A DNA stretch of 64,000 bases, taken from assembly GCA_016708305.1 (NCBI GenBank), contig JADJGB010000008.1:868001-932000 (forward strand), written 5' to 3'. This stretch comes from Sphingobacteriales bacterium (lineage in GTDB: Bacteria > Bacteroidota > Bacteroidia > Chitinophagales > Chitinophagaceae). The notes beneath the pieces were generated by a model. The model had not been told where the DNA came from, searched no databases, and saw only the letters and a list, made by a program, of their open reading frames with translations. The position numbers were made by a program, and so were the translations under genes. Shown piece after piece: positions 49,213-61,531 of this stretch (positions are counted from its first letter, which is position 1; every line of letters starts with the position of its first letter).

Positions 49213-51606
49213 TTAATAAATGAAACTATCAGTTACTTTTATATTTTCAGATGATGAACCGATCATAATTTTGAATTCGCCCGGTTCAATTACGTGTTTC
49301 ATTTCTCTGTTCCACAGTTTGAAATCATCACCAGGGATGACAAATGTGATTTCTTTTGTTTCGCCCGGTTTCAAAATTACACGCTCAAACCCTCGCAGAT
49401 TTTTTTCGTAAGTAGTTACACTGCTCACCACATCGCGGGTGTATAATTGCACCACTTCGTCTCCTTCCATTTTACCTGTATTAGTGATGCTCACTTTCAC
49501 AATGACTTTGTCTTCTGATTTCAAACGATTGTCAATACTCATTCTGTCATACTTGAAAGTGGTATAACTTAAACCGTGTCCGAAAGGATAAAGGAGTCCT
49601 TTAATTTTTGCGTTCTCACCACGATCCGTCTGAGCATTAGGTTTGGTGGGGAAGTTCATGGGTATCTGACCTACCGACTTTGGCCAGGTAAGCGTCAGTT
49701 TTCCCGAAGGATTGTAATCTCCTGCAAGGATATCGGCCACTGCAATACCGCCTTTCACTCCGGGGTAGCCTGCATAAATGATTCCGTCAATATATTTATC
49801 AATCCAGTTAATGCTCATGGGTTGGGCTCCCAAAAATATAGCCACAACCGGCTTGCCAGGCTTTATGAACTTCTTGAGCTAATAATAATTGATGTCCGGG
49901 CAGTTCAAGAGTAGTGCGGCTTTTATTTTCACCGGCAGTCTTTGTGTTGCCTCCCAATACCAATACTACGACATCTGCTTTTTTTGCAGTTTCTACTGCA
50001 TCTTTTATCAATGAAGCTTCTTGCGTGTCAGGATCTTGAGGAAATATTTCGCTTTCGGGCCAGGTTTTATCAACCAATTCTGAGCCTAAAGCATAAGACA
50101 CATTATCCTTGCCGAATTTATTTTGAATACCTTGCAAAATACGTACACTTTCTACGCCTAATGGGCCGTAATGTGTATGTGCATAATCAACATCAGTGGC
50201 ATTGGGTCCAATGACAGCTATTTTATTAAATGATTTTGAAAGTGGTAATGCATTGTTTTTGTTTTTCAGGAGTACAACACTTTCTTTTGAAGCCAGTAAT
50301 GCTACCTGTTGGTGCTCAGGGCTATTCACTATCTGTTTGCTATGATTGGCATCTTTTATATATGGTTCATCAAATAGACCTAATCTGAATTTAACTGATA
50401 AAACATCTCTCACACGGCTGTTGATCGTATCCATCGGAATACGGTCTTCTTTAACAAGTTCTCTCAGATACATAATGATTTCGTTTGGCGGACGGAATGT
50501 GGTGCGTACATTCATTCCGGCCATGAAAGCCTGATAGACCGCTTCTTTCAATGATTCGGCAGTATGGTGTTTGTTGAATAAATATTCCAATGCATCACTA
50601 TCACTCACTACATAACCTTTGAAACCAAAACGTTTTCTCAGCACATCAATCAGCCAGTAGCTGCTTCCCGAAATAGGGATGCCATCATAATCGTTATAAG
50701 AACTCATTACACCCATCAGGTTGGCTTCTTTTATCACTTTTTCAAAAGGATAAAGCAGTACATCCCATACTTCGCGTGGCGAAACCTGCGGGTCGGTTCT
50801 TGCCAGCCCTTCACGCGCTCCTTTGTTGGCGCTATATACCGCAAAGTGTTTGGCAGTGGCTGCTGCTCCCATTTCCTGAATTCCTTTTGTCATTTCTACA
50901 CCTAACCTTGCAGTCAGGTAAGGGTCTTCTCCATATACTTCTTCGAGCCTTCCCCAGCGCTGGTCGCGGGCAACATCAAGTATGGGGGCATACACGTTGG
51001 TATATCCGAGCGCACGCGCTTCCTCGCCGGTTATCTGCCCCATTTGTCTTACTAATTGTCTGTTCCAGGTCATTCCCATGTTCAATTGAGTAGGAAATCC
51101 GGTAGCGATATAGGCTTCGATACCACGAATGCCTTCATTGGTAAAATCAACCGGAATGCCAAGACGCGTTTGTTCAATGAAGAATCGTTGTACCTCATTC
51201 ATCGCCCAAACATGGCGGGGAATGTCGGCTACAAGATCCAACTTAGACTCAATCTGATTCCAGTTGATAAATCCGTTTAGCATCTCATCAATATTGGCGA
51301 TTCCGTCTTTCCAGATTTCGTTTTTCCATTGAAGGGTAGGCAAAGAGTCTTGCAGAATACGCCTGTAACCATACAGTGTAGCCATCTGATTGGTTTTTTC
51401 TTCCAGTGTCATTTGAGAAATGAGGTCGTCTAACCTTTTGTCCAATGGCTGTGTAGGATCTTCATAAATATCCTTTTACCATTTTTGTTAAGGTCAGTCC
51501 AACCCTTTTTATAAATACCTTTTAATGGCTTAAATGCTTGTGCAGAAACATCTGTAAAGGATACTCCGAGTAGCAATAAAGCAAATACAAATAGTTTTTT
51601 TAACAT
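49213..51606 (-). CDS. Glycoside hydrolase family 3 (beta-glucosidase-like; two frame breaks)
   Basis: About 797 residues after two repairs: one A added in the A4 run near 51474-51477, and one C removed in the CC near 49844. It has a signal peptide (MLKKLFVFALLLLGVSFTD, ending at SAQ), the GH3 N-terminal barrel (RLGIPVDFTNEGIRG, then GWRDQRWGRLEEVYGEDP-like RDQRWGRLEEVYGEDPYL), KHFAVYSANKG, and the nucleophile Asp in GFKGYVVSDSDAL. The C-terminal sandwich and fibronectin-III-like domain (KLTLTWPKSVGQIPMNF, GLSYTTFKY) follow. The released sugar is uncertain; GH3 includes glucosidases, xylosidases and N-acetylglucosaminidases. Confidence 0.9.
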
Positions 51607-51649
51607 GATTTACTCCTTTTTTATTGATTATTTTTTTGAGTGATTTTTT

Positions 51650-53173
51650 TTAAATATTTTTCAGTTCTTTATCTAAAATTCCGGTATGATAATAATTTCC
51701 TGTAAATGCTGTCATCCACCTGGGTAATACTTCGTTAATACTTAGTGGTTCTCCCCGAAGCCCTTCTGTGATTTTGGTTTGAATATCAAAATCAACAAAG
51801 GATATATTATAAAATTTGAAATTATTGTATTTATTTATTGAACCGGCGGTTGTTGGCATTAAAAAATCATCATTGAATCGTTCCGTTTTCATCTCGTCAG
51901 GTTCTAATCCTTCTGTCGGTTTAATACCTAAAGAACTTCCATCATAATAATTATTTTTCCAATTCAGGTTTCTGATTATATCCTGATAGTCATCCTTAAT
52001 AAATGGATATGAAGAATATTGTTTATTATAAAAAATATTGTTGAATAAATAAATGTCACGAGGAAATTCAAGTGGTTTATTTTCCTGTTGTGCAAATATT
52101 TTCCTGTTTTCGATCATCGGGTTAAAGTGAATTGCATAACCATTCACATTTGAAAAAATATTATTGATAAGGTAAGAATTGTAAGCCAGCGCATGCTCTG
52201 ATGCTTTGGTGCCTACATTCAAATAAATAGCTGCTCTCCCTCTGGATGCAATGGTTTTGCGAAGCGAGAAATAATTGTTGGCGATGATGTGATCGCTTCC
52301 CCAGATAAACATGCCGCCATAGCCATACAAAGAATCGGTGCTGATAAAAAAATTATTAATAGCCGCTTGTTTGTCCCCGTGGCGAAAATTCAAAGTACCC
52401 TGGCAGTTTAAAAATGTGTTGGCGTAGTAAATATTTTCTCTTGATTTACCGGTAATAATTTCGGGCTCCGAATCTTGTCGAACAAACAAATTGGAGTCAA
52501 TAATACATCTGCCGGTATCGTTACGGTAATAACCTATCCGGATACCACCTCCGGCGTTTCCGGGTTTTTTAGGATTTGAAAAGAAGCAATGATCAACTCG
52601 GTGATACATGGCCGGTCCGCCAACAGTATCTTTTTTAGGTGTATTATTAAGATTGATTACCTGATCAAAAGTGAGTTTGTTGGTAAAGCTGCAATGATCA
52701 ATACGGCAATGGGTAGGCACATCTCCCTTTTCATATAAAGATGTGGTAATCCAGGCAGAATGGGCTTCGTCGAAATTATCGAACACGCATTGAGTAATGC
52801 GGTTGAAGCTGCCATAAATGGCCACAAGACCCGGCCCATGCGGCTTCCAGTTTTCGGGGTTTCTTTTTCCATTCCTAAAAATAAAACCTTCAAAAACGAT
52901 ATAACTGCCTCTCAATTCTACTTTTGCATCTCCTGTAAAAAATACTTTCCCCGGATTTTTTGCCTTAATAATAATCATATTGTTTTGCGTACCTGATCGG
53001 TCAATAATCAGCTGAATATTTTTATACTCTCCATTTTTAAAAATTAGTTGATCGCCGGGGTTTGATTTTTTCAATGCCTGGTATGCTTCGGCATTTGAGC
53101 TTACAATCTTTTCGGCACAAATTCCTTGCGCATTAAAAATAAAAAATATCAATATGGTTGCTACAAAACGCAT
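51650..53173 (-). CDS. Polysaccharide lyase family 6 (chondroitinase B/alginate lyase-like)
   Basis: A 507-residue exported protein (signal peptide ending at GICAE) with a right-handed beta-helix. PL6 signatures: IVFEGFIFRNG, the NLFVRQDSEPEIITGKSREN region with the calcium-binding Glu and catalytic Lys, and NTFLNCQGTLNFRHGDKQ with the catalytic Arg. PL6 enzymes cleave uronate links in dermatan sulfate or alginate. Beside PL8, GH88 and a sulfatase, dermatan sulfate is the likelier target. The gap to GH3 is 43 bp and to the sulfatase 22 bp. Confidence 0.9.
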   Translation of the reverse strand: MRFVATILIFFIFNAQGICAEKIVSSNAEAYQALKKSNPGDQLIFKNGEYKNIQLIIDRSGTQNNMIIIKAKNPGKVFFTGDAKVELRGSYIVFEGFIFRNGKRNPENWKPHGPGLVAIYGSFNRITQCVFDNFDEAHSAWITTSLYEKGDVPTHCRIDHCSFTNKLTFDQVINLNNTPKKDTVGGPAMYHRVDHCFFSNPKKPGNAGGGIRIGYYRNDTGRCIIDSNLFVRQDSEPEIITGKSRENIYYANTFLNCQGTLNFRHGDKQAAINNFFISTDSLYGYGGMFIWGSDHIIANNYFSLRKTIASRGRAAIYLNVGTKASEHALAYNSYLINNIFSNVNGYAIHFNPMIENRKIFAQQENKPLEFPRDIYLFNNIFYNKQYSSYPFIKDDYQDIIRNLNWKNNYYDGSSLGIKPTEGLEPDEMKTERFNDDFLMPTTAGSINKYNNFKFYNISFVDFDIQTKITEGLRGEPLSINEVLPRWMTAFTGNYYHTGILDKELKNI

Positions 53174-53195
53174 TAATAATTACTAAGTAAAATTT

Positions 53196-54588
53196 TTATG
53201 GTAATTGCCTTTCCATTTCTCTGCCCACCACTTCCATGCGGTGCTTTTTAATTTGATTATCATCGCCCATTGAGCTGTACCAATGAGGCTGGGTAAGTCC
53301 TTCTTCCCACTTAGAGAGTTTCTTAAGCAACTTTTTAACCTTGTGTGGTTTTTTGTCTGCAAGGTTATGTGTCTCGGAAACATCTTTTTTAAGATTGAAC
53401 AACAATATCGGGTCCGATTTGACTCTTATCAATTTCCAGTTGCCTGAACGAACTGCCGCTGCCGCTCCTCTTCGCCAGAACAAGTCCTGATGCGGCGTTT
53501 TTGAATTTTTTAAATACGGGAACAGATTCACTCCGTCCACCCTTTCGTAAGGGATGTGTGCGCCTGCAGCAGCCAGAGAGGTAGGTAAAATATCCAATGA
53601 ACTGACCGGTTTGGCGTATATGCTCCCTTCACGAATGTGCTGTGGCCACTTCATAATAAATGCAACGCGTATTCCTCCTTCCCATTTGGAACCTTTCATG
53701 CCGCGCAGCCAACCGTTTTCGGATGCATTATTGGTGGCTCCTCCATTATCGTTGATGAAAAAAATAAGTGTATTATCTTCTAAATTATTTTTGCGCAAGG
53801 CTTCAATAACCCTGCCGATACCTTCGTCCATATTATACATCATGGCATCGTAAGTCCTTCGGTTTTTATCCTGTACATTACTGAATTTATTCAAGTCTGA
53901 TTGTTTTGCCTGCAAAGGTGTGTGAACTGCATTATATGAGAGATACATGAAAAATGGATTAGACTTGTTGCGGTCAATAAAATCAATAGCCTTGCCTGTA
54001 AGCATATCTGTGAGATAGGTTATTTTATCCTCAGGAACAATATTGTTGTTGTCATATAATGCAAATGCATCAGCTCTTTCGGTCTTATAACCAAAAAAAT
54101 CTCTGTGTCCTTCTTTGAATCCATAAAATTCATCAAAGCCTCTTTGCAGCGGAAAATATTTATCCAATACTCCCTGATGCCATTTGCCGATAGCAATGGT
54201 GCGATACCCATTTGCTTTTAAATCGTCTGCGATGGTTTTTTGTTTTACATCGAGGCCAACATCTTCCATTGTAAAACCCGAGCCAGCTTTTGGAGGTATT
54301 GTGTTCGAAGCCAAATCTTTGCTGATAACGGCCTGTAAGTAATCCGGCACGGGAAGGCGCACAAACCGATGCGGTAACATAGGCGTTTGTGAATGTAACA
54401 CCCTCTTTAGCTAATTGATTGATGTTTGGGGTTGGTATTTCATTTTTGGTGTAAGTTTCAAAATCTGCATAACCGGCATCATCCGATATGATTAAAATAA
54501 TGTTCGGCTTTTTTTGCTGGGCAAATATCACCCCCTGCCACATTAAAAAAATGGCTGTAAGAAGAAAATATTTTTTTGATTGAATCAT
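53196..54588 (-). CDS. Sulfatase, arylsulfatase family S1 (one frame break)
   Basis: About 463 residues; the frame changes once near 54300-54345 (net one extra or two missing bases). The signal peptide is followed by PNIILIISDDAGYAD (metal-binding Asp pair) and the formylglycine site SVCAPSRAGLLTG (Cys76-A-P-S-R). Further signs are TIAIGKWHQG, LSYNAVHTPLQ, FFINDNGGATNN and WEGGIRVAFIMKWP. It removes sulfate esters from sugars in the periplasm. The cysteine must be converted by a sulfatase-maturing enzyme not encoded here. Position between two lyases suits glycosaminoglycan desulfation. Confidence 0.93.
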
Positions 54589-54612
54589 ATCAGATACTTA
54601 GTTTACTTTAAA

Positions 54613-56707
54613 TCATTTTATTTCCAATGCTGCCGACTGACCGCTGTAAGGAGCCTTTGGCAATTCTATGGTTAATTTCTTTTCTTTTAATTCTGGCGTA
54701 TTTATAGTGATAGTAACATCTTCTAATTTTTGAGCAGGATCTGCAATGCTGAGTTTTACAGTACTCTTGTCAAAATCTCTGATTTGTAAAATACATGGCT
54801 TATCGGCTTTGATCTTTATGCCCTGCCAGGATAGTTCTCCGGGAGTATAAAAAACAGCCTGAATGATTTTTAAATCTTTTTGTGCTACTGCCTGCAAGGA
54901 TTCATGGTTCGAAATGATAGAAACGATTTCATTGTTATATCCAACTACCTCTTTTTCTGAAATGCCAGGTACAACTATATATTCGTAGCTAGCGGGTGCC
55001 GGATTCCTTCCATGATCAATCCACATTTTGAACACCATCCCTTTTTCCGTTCCTTTTTGATTGCCGTTGATGGAAGTCCAGCTACCGCTCTGTTGTTGAG
55101 ATGATACAAAAACAAGTTGTGGTTTTGGAAAATAATAAGCAATACTGTCATGCCATACCCAATTCAGGCCAGAAAATTCAGACTGTTTTTTTAGCTGGGA
55201 CGTTTTGTTATTGCTGCTTGTCAGAACTTTACCATTATTCCATGCTTGGTTAATGGTGGTTGTAATATTTTGGGGTGCATTGCTTTTGATGCCTGCGCCG
55301 GGACAAACGATCTCGTTGTCAAAAAGAAATATGCTTTTTTACTTTTACATCATCATAATCCTGTTCATATACGGTAGCGCCATACAGGCTATCGGTAACT
55401 CCTCCCACAAAATCGGTACTACCATATTCGCCCCACTGCTTTTTCAGAATGACGGCGGTGTCATAATCTCTGGCAGTAACACCCGGTATCTTGTCCCATT
55501 CCCAAGCCGGCATAATGTTCAGATATTCATTACCTCTCCTTGTCAGATTCACTGATCCGTCGGGAAGTACTGTGCCTAAAAGATTCTCTTTATTTCCGCT
55601 CTCTGTCCGCACAGTTCGTTTGGACACAGTTCTTACATTAAAAGAATATTCCGGTCGTACATGAAGTGTGTAATCACCTTTCCAGAAATAAATGTGCAAA
55701 GGCTTTACATCAAAAGAAGCAGGCTTTTTACCCGTAACTCTCTCGGTAATAATATTGAGCGCTTCTTTTTTTGTTTTATCGGTTTGCAAAATATCTTTGA
55801 ACAAACCACCATCTGCAATTCGGGTTTTATCTAACGCTTTAGGCCGTGAAATACCCCTGCCTTCCAGATTGTAATCCATATATCCGCCTCGTAAAGCATT
55901 GGAGTATGTATTAAAAAAGTAATTATTTAGTAAAGTAAGTTTCTGGTTATCTAAAGCATATTTTGTTCCTGCAACCCAGGCAGCTACCTGATATTCTCCT
56001 GTCAGAAAAACATATCCGTAAGCCGAAATCATCAGTTGTTCCTTGTGTTGCTGGTAGGAGTAATCGTGTTGCAAACCTTCAGCCGTTGTAAATTCAATTG
56101 GCTGAAAAGCCTCCATCACGGCGATATTCATGAGTTTATCGTTATTGGTAATCAATGCACGATAAATATAAGCGATGGCAATATCCAGCTTGTTGGCACC
56201 GGTAAATGTAAAAGGCCCCTGTGCTGTCTGCATACGCCCGATTAAAACCTTTTGCAAGTCTTCAGGAATATTTCCTTCGGACGCGCTCATCAATAAAAGA
56301 ACCCTGCCTAAGTATTGGGTGGTGGCAATATCATTTTGCCACCAGTTTGTGCTTCTCGGATTTTTCACATACCAGAAATGAAGCCCTTTGACAATTGTCT
56401 GGTAAATTTCGTCATTTCCTTTATAAACATTATTGGGCTTTGCAAATGCTGAAGCCAGTGTCTGAAGCCTTTCGAGATGCCTGATGGGCGCCCAGTTACT
56501 GGCGCTGTTATCATCATAATTGATTTCCGGCCAACTACCATCGCTGTTTATGTTCTTGAAGGACAAAACAGCTTTGGTAAGTTGAACGTCATTGCTTTTA
56601 TCAAATATCTCTTTCAAGATTCTTGACTTTATTACCGAAAGATCATCCTGGGCCGTTATTGTAAACGGAAGAAATAATATGCTTATATAGAAAATAATTT
56701 TTTTCAT
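54613..56707 (-). CDS. Polysaccharide lyase family 8 (chondroitin/hyaluronate lyase-like; two frame breaks)
   Basis: About 698 residues after restoring an A and a T in two runs near 55321-55342 (repairs give KKAYFFFDNEIVCPGAGI, a PL8 hallmark). Signal peptide ends at ITAQ. The alpha-toroid domain shows STNWWQND, LQHDYSYQQHKEQLM (catalytic His), SAYGYVF (catalytic Tyr) and MDYNLEGRGISR (catalytic Arg). The C-terminal beta-sheet domains follow (YEYIVVPG). It cleaves 1,4 bonds to uronate by beta-elimination. PL8 also includes xanthan lyases, which is less likely with the sulfatase beside it. Confidence 0.92.
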
Positions 56708-56718
56708 TGTTGTTTTTA

Positions 56719-58362
56719 TTACCAGCCGGGGTTTTGGTCTTTGGCTGTGATTGCCTTATTTACTGACATTTCGGTAGATGGAATAGGCAGTAGTACATTC
56801 TTTTCTGAAACACTTTGTCCGCCCAGACCACCCCATTTAAAGGCAGTATTTGTAGGATCATTAGCCATTTCATTACCTATCTCATTCATACGCGCAACAT
56901 ATATTCCCCAGCGTATCAGGTCATATTTGCGAAGTCCTTCATAACACAATTCGCGTGAGCGTTCTTCCTGAATGAAAGTTCTAAAATTATCTTTACCCAT
57001 TGCTGCAGGTGCATCTGCGGTAGGGCTTGCGGCTGCCAGCGATACGCCATAAGCTCTTCTGCGTACCTGATTCAGTGCGTTGTAGGCTGTAGTAGTAGGT
57101 CCGTTCACTTCATTTTCTGCTTCTGCAATCATGAGTAATACATCCGAATATCTAAGTAACGGAAAATTTGTCGGAGTGTAATTTTTATTCTTTGGAGTCA
57201 GTTTTTCAAATGATCTTCTCCATTTACCCACATTGCGATTGTATATTGTAGATGCAGTCCAGTTTACACGTGCATAGGGCGCTGTGTTATTATATCTGAA
57301 AGGAGCAATAGCCCAGTCCCTACGTTGGTCGGCATTGTCATAACGCAAATAATGCCTGCGGGTGGTATTGGCAAAACCGTAAGAGTATCCTAACGAGTCG
57401 GGAGAATCAACAGAAGGGCTGAAAGCCAGACCAATAGTATTGCCTAATCTTCCCGACTCAACAAATGCATCGCTGATACGATTGCCATAAAACTCTACCT
57501 CCCATATAGATTCTTTAATATTATATTCATCGCGCATTTGATTTATAAAAATCTGACTATATGCCGAATTGGTAAGTGATGAATTATAGGCAGTATTTAA
57601 AGTCTGTTCGCCTGAAGCTTCCACTTTTTTTGCCCAGGACAACGCCTCTGCAAACCTTGCGGTTTCATTAAGTGGGAAACCAGCCATATTAAGGTTTACT
57701 CTTGCCAGAATTCCCTGACATGCAGTTTTGGAAATATAACCGGGATTACCATTTACGGTGATTGTATTTAATTTTCCTTCTGCTTCGGTCATATCACTTA
57801 AAATCTGAGTATATAAGTCTTTGATGGAAGAACGGGGTACATTTATGTAAACCGGATTTGAAACCGATGGCTGTGGCACTGTCTTTAATGGAACACCCCC
57901 AAAATTGGTTGCCAATAAAAAGTAATAATAGCCTCTCAGAAACATAGCCTGACCCAGAATATTTTCTCTTTTTGCCTCATCCATCTGAGGTTTTTTTACA
58001 TTGGCAATTAGCATATTTGCTCTTTCTATACCCGTATAGCAGGCAGCCCATAGGTTGGCAACGTCGATATTGCTGTAGTCAAACACATTTACCTGGGTTC
58101 CGGTGGTTTGTGCAGCTCTGTTCCAAAAGCTTTCATCGGTACAGATAGTAAGATTTGCAAATAAATTGTTGCCATACATGGTTTCCCATCCCAAAGGGTC
58201 ATAAACACCCATCAGCGCATTATTTAGTTGATCTTCGGTTGAATAATATGTTTCGGGCGCAAGAAAATCTGTGGGTTTTGTATCTAAAAATTTCTTGCAG
58301 GAGCTAACCGAAATAACCAATATCAGTATAAAAAAGTACTTTATATATTTCATGATGTTCAA
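56719..58362 (-). CDS. SusD/RagB family nutrient-binding lipoprotein
   Basis: A 547-residue surface lipoprotein (lipobox SVSSC, Cys22) of classical SusD type. It shows FLDTKPTDFLAPETYY at the start, the TPR-like AMFLRGYYYFLLATNFGG and VPLKTVPQP motifs, LLRYSDVLLMIAEAENEV and the closing RSRELCYEGLRKYDLIRWG. It captures oligosaccharides for the SusC-like transporter encoded upstream, separated by 9 bp. Intact frame. Expected to bind fragments released by the PL8 and PL6 lyases. Confidence 0.95.
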   Translation of the reverse strand: MNIMKYIKYFFILILVISVSSCKKFLDTKPTDFLAPETYYSTEDQLNNALMGVYDPLGWETMYGNNLFANLTICTDESFWNRAAQTTGTQVNVFDYSNIDVANLWAACYTGIERANMLIANVKKPQMDEAKRENILGQAMFLRGYYYFLLATNFGGVPLKTVPQPSVSNPVYINVPRSSIKDLYTQILSDMTEAEGKLNTITVNGNPGYISKTACQGILARVNLNMAGFPLNETARFAEALSWAKKVEASGEQTLNTAYNSSLTNSAYSQIFINQMRDEYNIKESIWEVEFYGNRISDAFVESGRLGNTIGLAFSPSVDSPDSLGYSYGFANTTRRHYLRYDNADQRRDWAIAPFRYNNTAPYARVNWTASTIYNRNVGKWRRSFEKLTPKNKNYTPTNFPLLRYSDVLLMIAEAENEVNGPTTTAYNALNQVRRRAYGVSLAAASPTADAPAAMGKDNFRTFIQEERSRELCYEGLRKYDLIRWGIYVARMNEIGNEMANDPTNTAFKWGGLGGQSVSEKNVLLPIPSTEMSVNKAITAKDQNPGW

Positions 58363-58371
58363 TTTTATAGT

Positions 58372-61300
58372 TTAAAACGTAAGATTGATACCTAATGTGA
58401 GTGTTCTGGCCCGGGGGTATGCCGACCAGTCGAAGCCGGGCGTTAGTGCAGACATATAGGTATTTACCTCCGGGTCCATACCCGTATATTTTGTCCAGGT
58501 AATCAGGTTTTGGCCTGAGGCAAATATTCTGGCTGCCTTTATTCCGGCTTTAAGCAAACCGGTTTTTGATACATTGTAGCCGAGCGATACCGTTTTTAAC
58601 CTAAGGTAGGAGGCATCTTCTACATATCTTGATGAATAACCGCCTCCAAAGAAACCATTGGTTCTGAAATTTATGGACTCCTGATTGGTCATGCTCCATC
58701 TGTCGTTGTAGCTGGCAAACTGGTTCAGAAAGGATTTATTCAAGCCATTTCCCTCAAACATCAAACGGTTTACATTTAAAATATCATTGCCATAAGACCA
58801 CTGGAAGAAAATGTTCAGATCAAAATTTTTATAATTGAAATTATTGTTGAGTCCGCCCTGGTGTTTTGGACTACCATTTCCGATAACAGTGTAATCTGCA
58901 GAGTTAATTATTTTGTCGCCATTCAAGTCTTTATATTTGATGTCACCCGGCTTAATATTAGCTCTTGAGTTTCCATTATTGGGAACATCTGCTTTTAATG
59001 TATAAGTACCATTTCCATTATCAACAAAATCACTTAGCTGATATACGCCATCAGAAACAAATCCATACATCTGGCCGATCGGTTGTCCCACTTTTGCAAT
59101 GTAAGCAGGTACGTTCTGCCAGTTATTATCCCATCTGATATTGGTAAGCATAAAATTCTGACTTTCGTTTAAGCCCAAAACCTTATTCCGGTTGAAGGCA
59201 ATATTGAAAGAGGTTGACCATTGGAAATTCTTTTTATTGATGTTTTTTGTATTAAGAGTAAACTCCAAACCCTCATTTTGAACACTACCGATGTTTTTAA
59301 AGGCAGAAGCATATCCTGTTGATGGCGCCAAATCTGCTCTCAGCAATAAGTCTTTTGTATTTTTACGATATACTTCGGTAGTAAGAGTAATGTCGTTATT
59401 TAAGAAACCCAGGTCAAGGCCTATGTTGGTTTCTTCGGTAGTTTCCCATTTCAGCTCAGGATTACCAATTGCTGTAGGTCCTGCGCCTCTTATAGGCACA
59501 TTGTTTATTGGATAAGACATACTGATCGGTAAAGTGATGGTAGAATAAGCATCGAAATCGCCAACCCGGTTATTACCGTTTTGTCCCCAGCCTAACCTCA
59601 GCTTACCATCAGATAAAAAGCCAAGATTTCTAAAAAACCCTTCATTATAGAACCTCCATGCACCTGATAATGCAGGAAAATATCCCCAACGGTGTCCCGG
59701 AAAAAAGCGTGAAGAACCATCAGCTCTGAAAGAAGCAGTAAAATAATACAATGATTTAAAGTTATAATTGAATCTGCCTACATAAGAGCGCATCGTCCAA
59801 TCGGAAGTATAGGCCGTTGGCGCCTGAACAGTACCTTCATCCAGCCCGCTGAGTCCTAATGATTCATTGGGTAACTGAGTAGCTGAAATTCCATATACAT
59901 TATAATTGGAAGCCTGCATGGATACAACGCCCGTTAACCCAATATTATGGCTGCCAAATCTTTTATTGTAGGATAGTACGTTCTCGTTAATCCATGTATT
60001 TCTTTCAAAAAAATCAATACCGCCATTTACTTTGTTTGACTGACGAATATTACCATACTGTGTATTGGAGTTGTTAAAAGCTTCCGGAAGTACGATTGTA
60101 TGAAGTAATACCTCCGGATGTTCTGAATTTAAGACCGGGTAATATATTGTATTCTATATATGCATTGGCATAAAGATTTTTAATTTTTTGTAAACGATGC
60201 AGATTGTTAAGATTCACAACAGGGTTGACGCGGTAGTCATTTGCTCCCGGAACGTCTTCATCAAATAATTCGTTTAAGATATCTACTTCATAACCTTCTA
60301 TCGGCCGGTAGCCCCATACGCTATACATGATATTGGTAGTAGCGCTGTTGGTTGATTGAGAAGGAGCGATACCGGTTTGCTTTGTAAATGCGTAATTGGT
60401 ATTAAGACCTGCTCTGAATTTTTTTCCAATGTTTTGATCTAATGACATTCTTCCCTGATACCTTGAATAATTAGAGTTGATGATGATACCATCCTGGTTG
60501 AGCAGGTTGCCGGAAATGGCATACTTTGTATTTTGGCTTCCTCCTGTTAGAGAAAGGGTATAATCCTGCATGGGCGCTGTACGTAAAACTTGATTCTGCC
60601 AGTCAATAGCTTTAGCTGTTTTGTAATAATCAAGTGTTCTGCCCGGACGGGTCAGATATACATAAGTGGGGTTAGAAGTATTATTTGTGGTGGTGTCTCT
60701 TTCCAATTGTTGTACCACAAAATCATACGGCGACATCATTTCCATTGTTTTGTAACCTTTTGTAAGCCATAGGATGCGTTCAATTGCACTACCGGAGGAC
60801 CGGCTTTACCTTTTTTCGTGGTAATCATAATCACCCCGTTTGCACCTCTTGAACCGTAAATAGCTGTTGCTGATGCGTCTTTCAAAACTTCTATTGACTC
60901 AATGTCGGCTGGGTTTATTAAGTTATTATCAGCCCCTTCAACCGGAAATCCATCAATGATATACAGTGGTGAGTTGGCTTGTGTAATCGAGTTATTACCC
61001 CTGATTACTATATCTGTACCTGCTCCCGGCTGCCCTGTGCTTGAAGTGATTTGTACACCGGCAACACGTCCGGCCAGCGCTTCATCAAAGGAGCGTACCG
61101 GCGCTTTGTTGAGGTCGCCCATGTTTACTTTGTCAATAGAAACAGTAACATCTCCCTTGCGCTGTGTACCATAACCAACAACCACCACATCACTTAGAGT
61201 GCCTACTTCTGATGTCAAAACAATATTTTGGGTAAATGATGCCACTTTTATACCGTTTCGTTTGTATCCTACCGAGGTATAAATGAGTGAGTCGCCAAGG

Positions 61301-61497
61301 GAAGCGGCAATTTTGTAAGTGCCGTCAACACCTGATGCAGTACCGGCATTTGTTTTTTTATTGAGTATCGAAACACTACTGAGCGGGTTGCCGCTGTCGT
61401 CAAAAATGGTTCCGGATACAGCTTGTGCATTAATTACTGTATTAGTCAATAATACAACAGTAAGCAGTAATAGTAACCTTTGTAAATAACCTTTCAT
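58372..61497 (-). CDS. SusC/RagA family TonB-linked outer-membrane transporter (two frame breaks)
   Basis: About 1041 residues after repairing an A4 run near 60747-60750 (one A added) and a T4 run near 60080-60083 (one T removed). Signal peptide (ending at VINAQ), CarboxypepD_reg domain (VSGTIFDDSGNPLSSVSI), the LSDVVVVGYGTQRKGDV TonB box, plug (FDEALAGRVAGVQITSSTG, IRGNNSITQANSPLYIIDG, IYGSRGANGVIMITTKKG) and a barrel ending TLGINLTF. Imports oligosaccharides with its SusD partner using TonB energy. It is 34 bp from the GH88 gene, likely the same transcript. Confidence 0.93.
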
Positions 61498-61531
61498 TGT
61501 ATTTGATTTTAGTTAACGAAGTATTTTGAGT

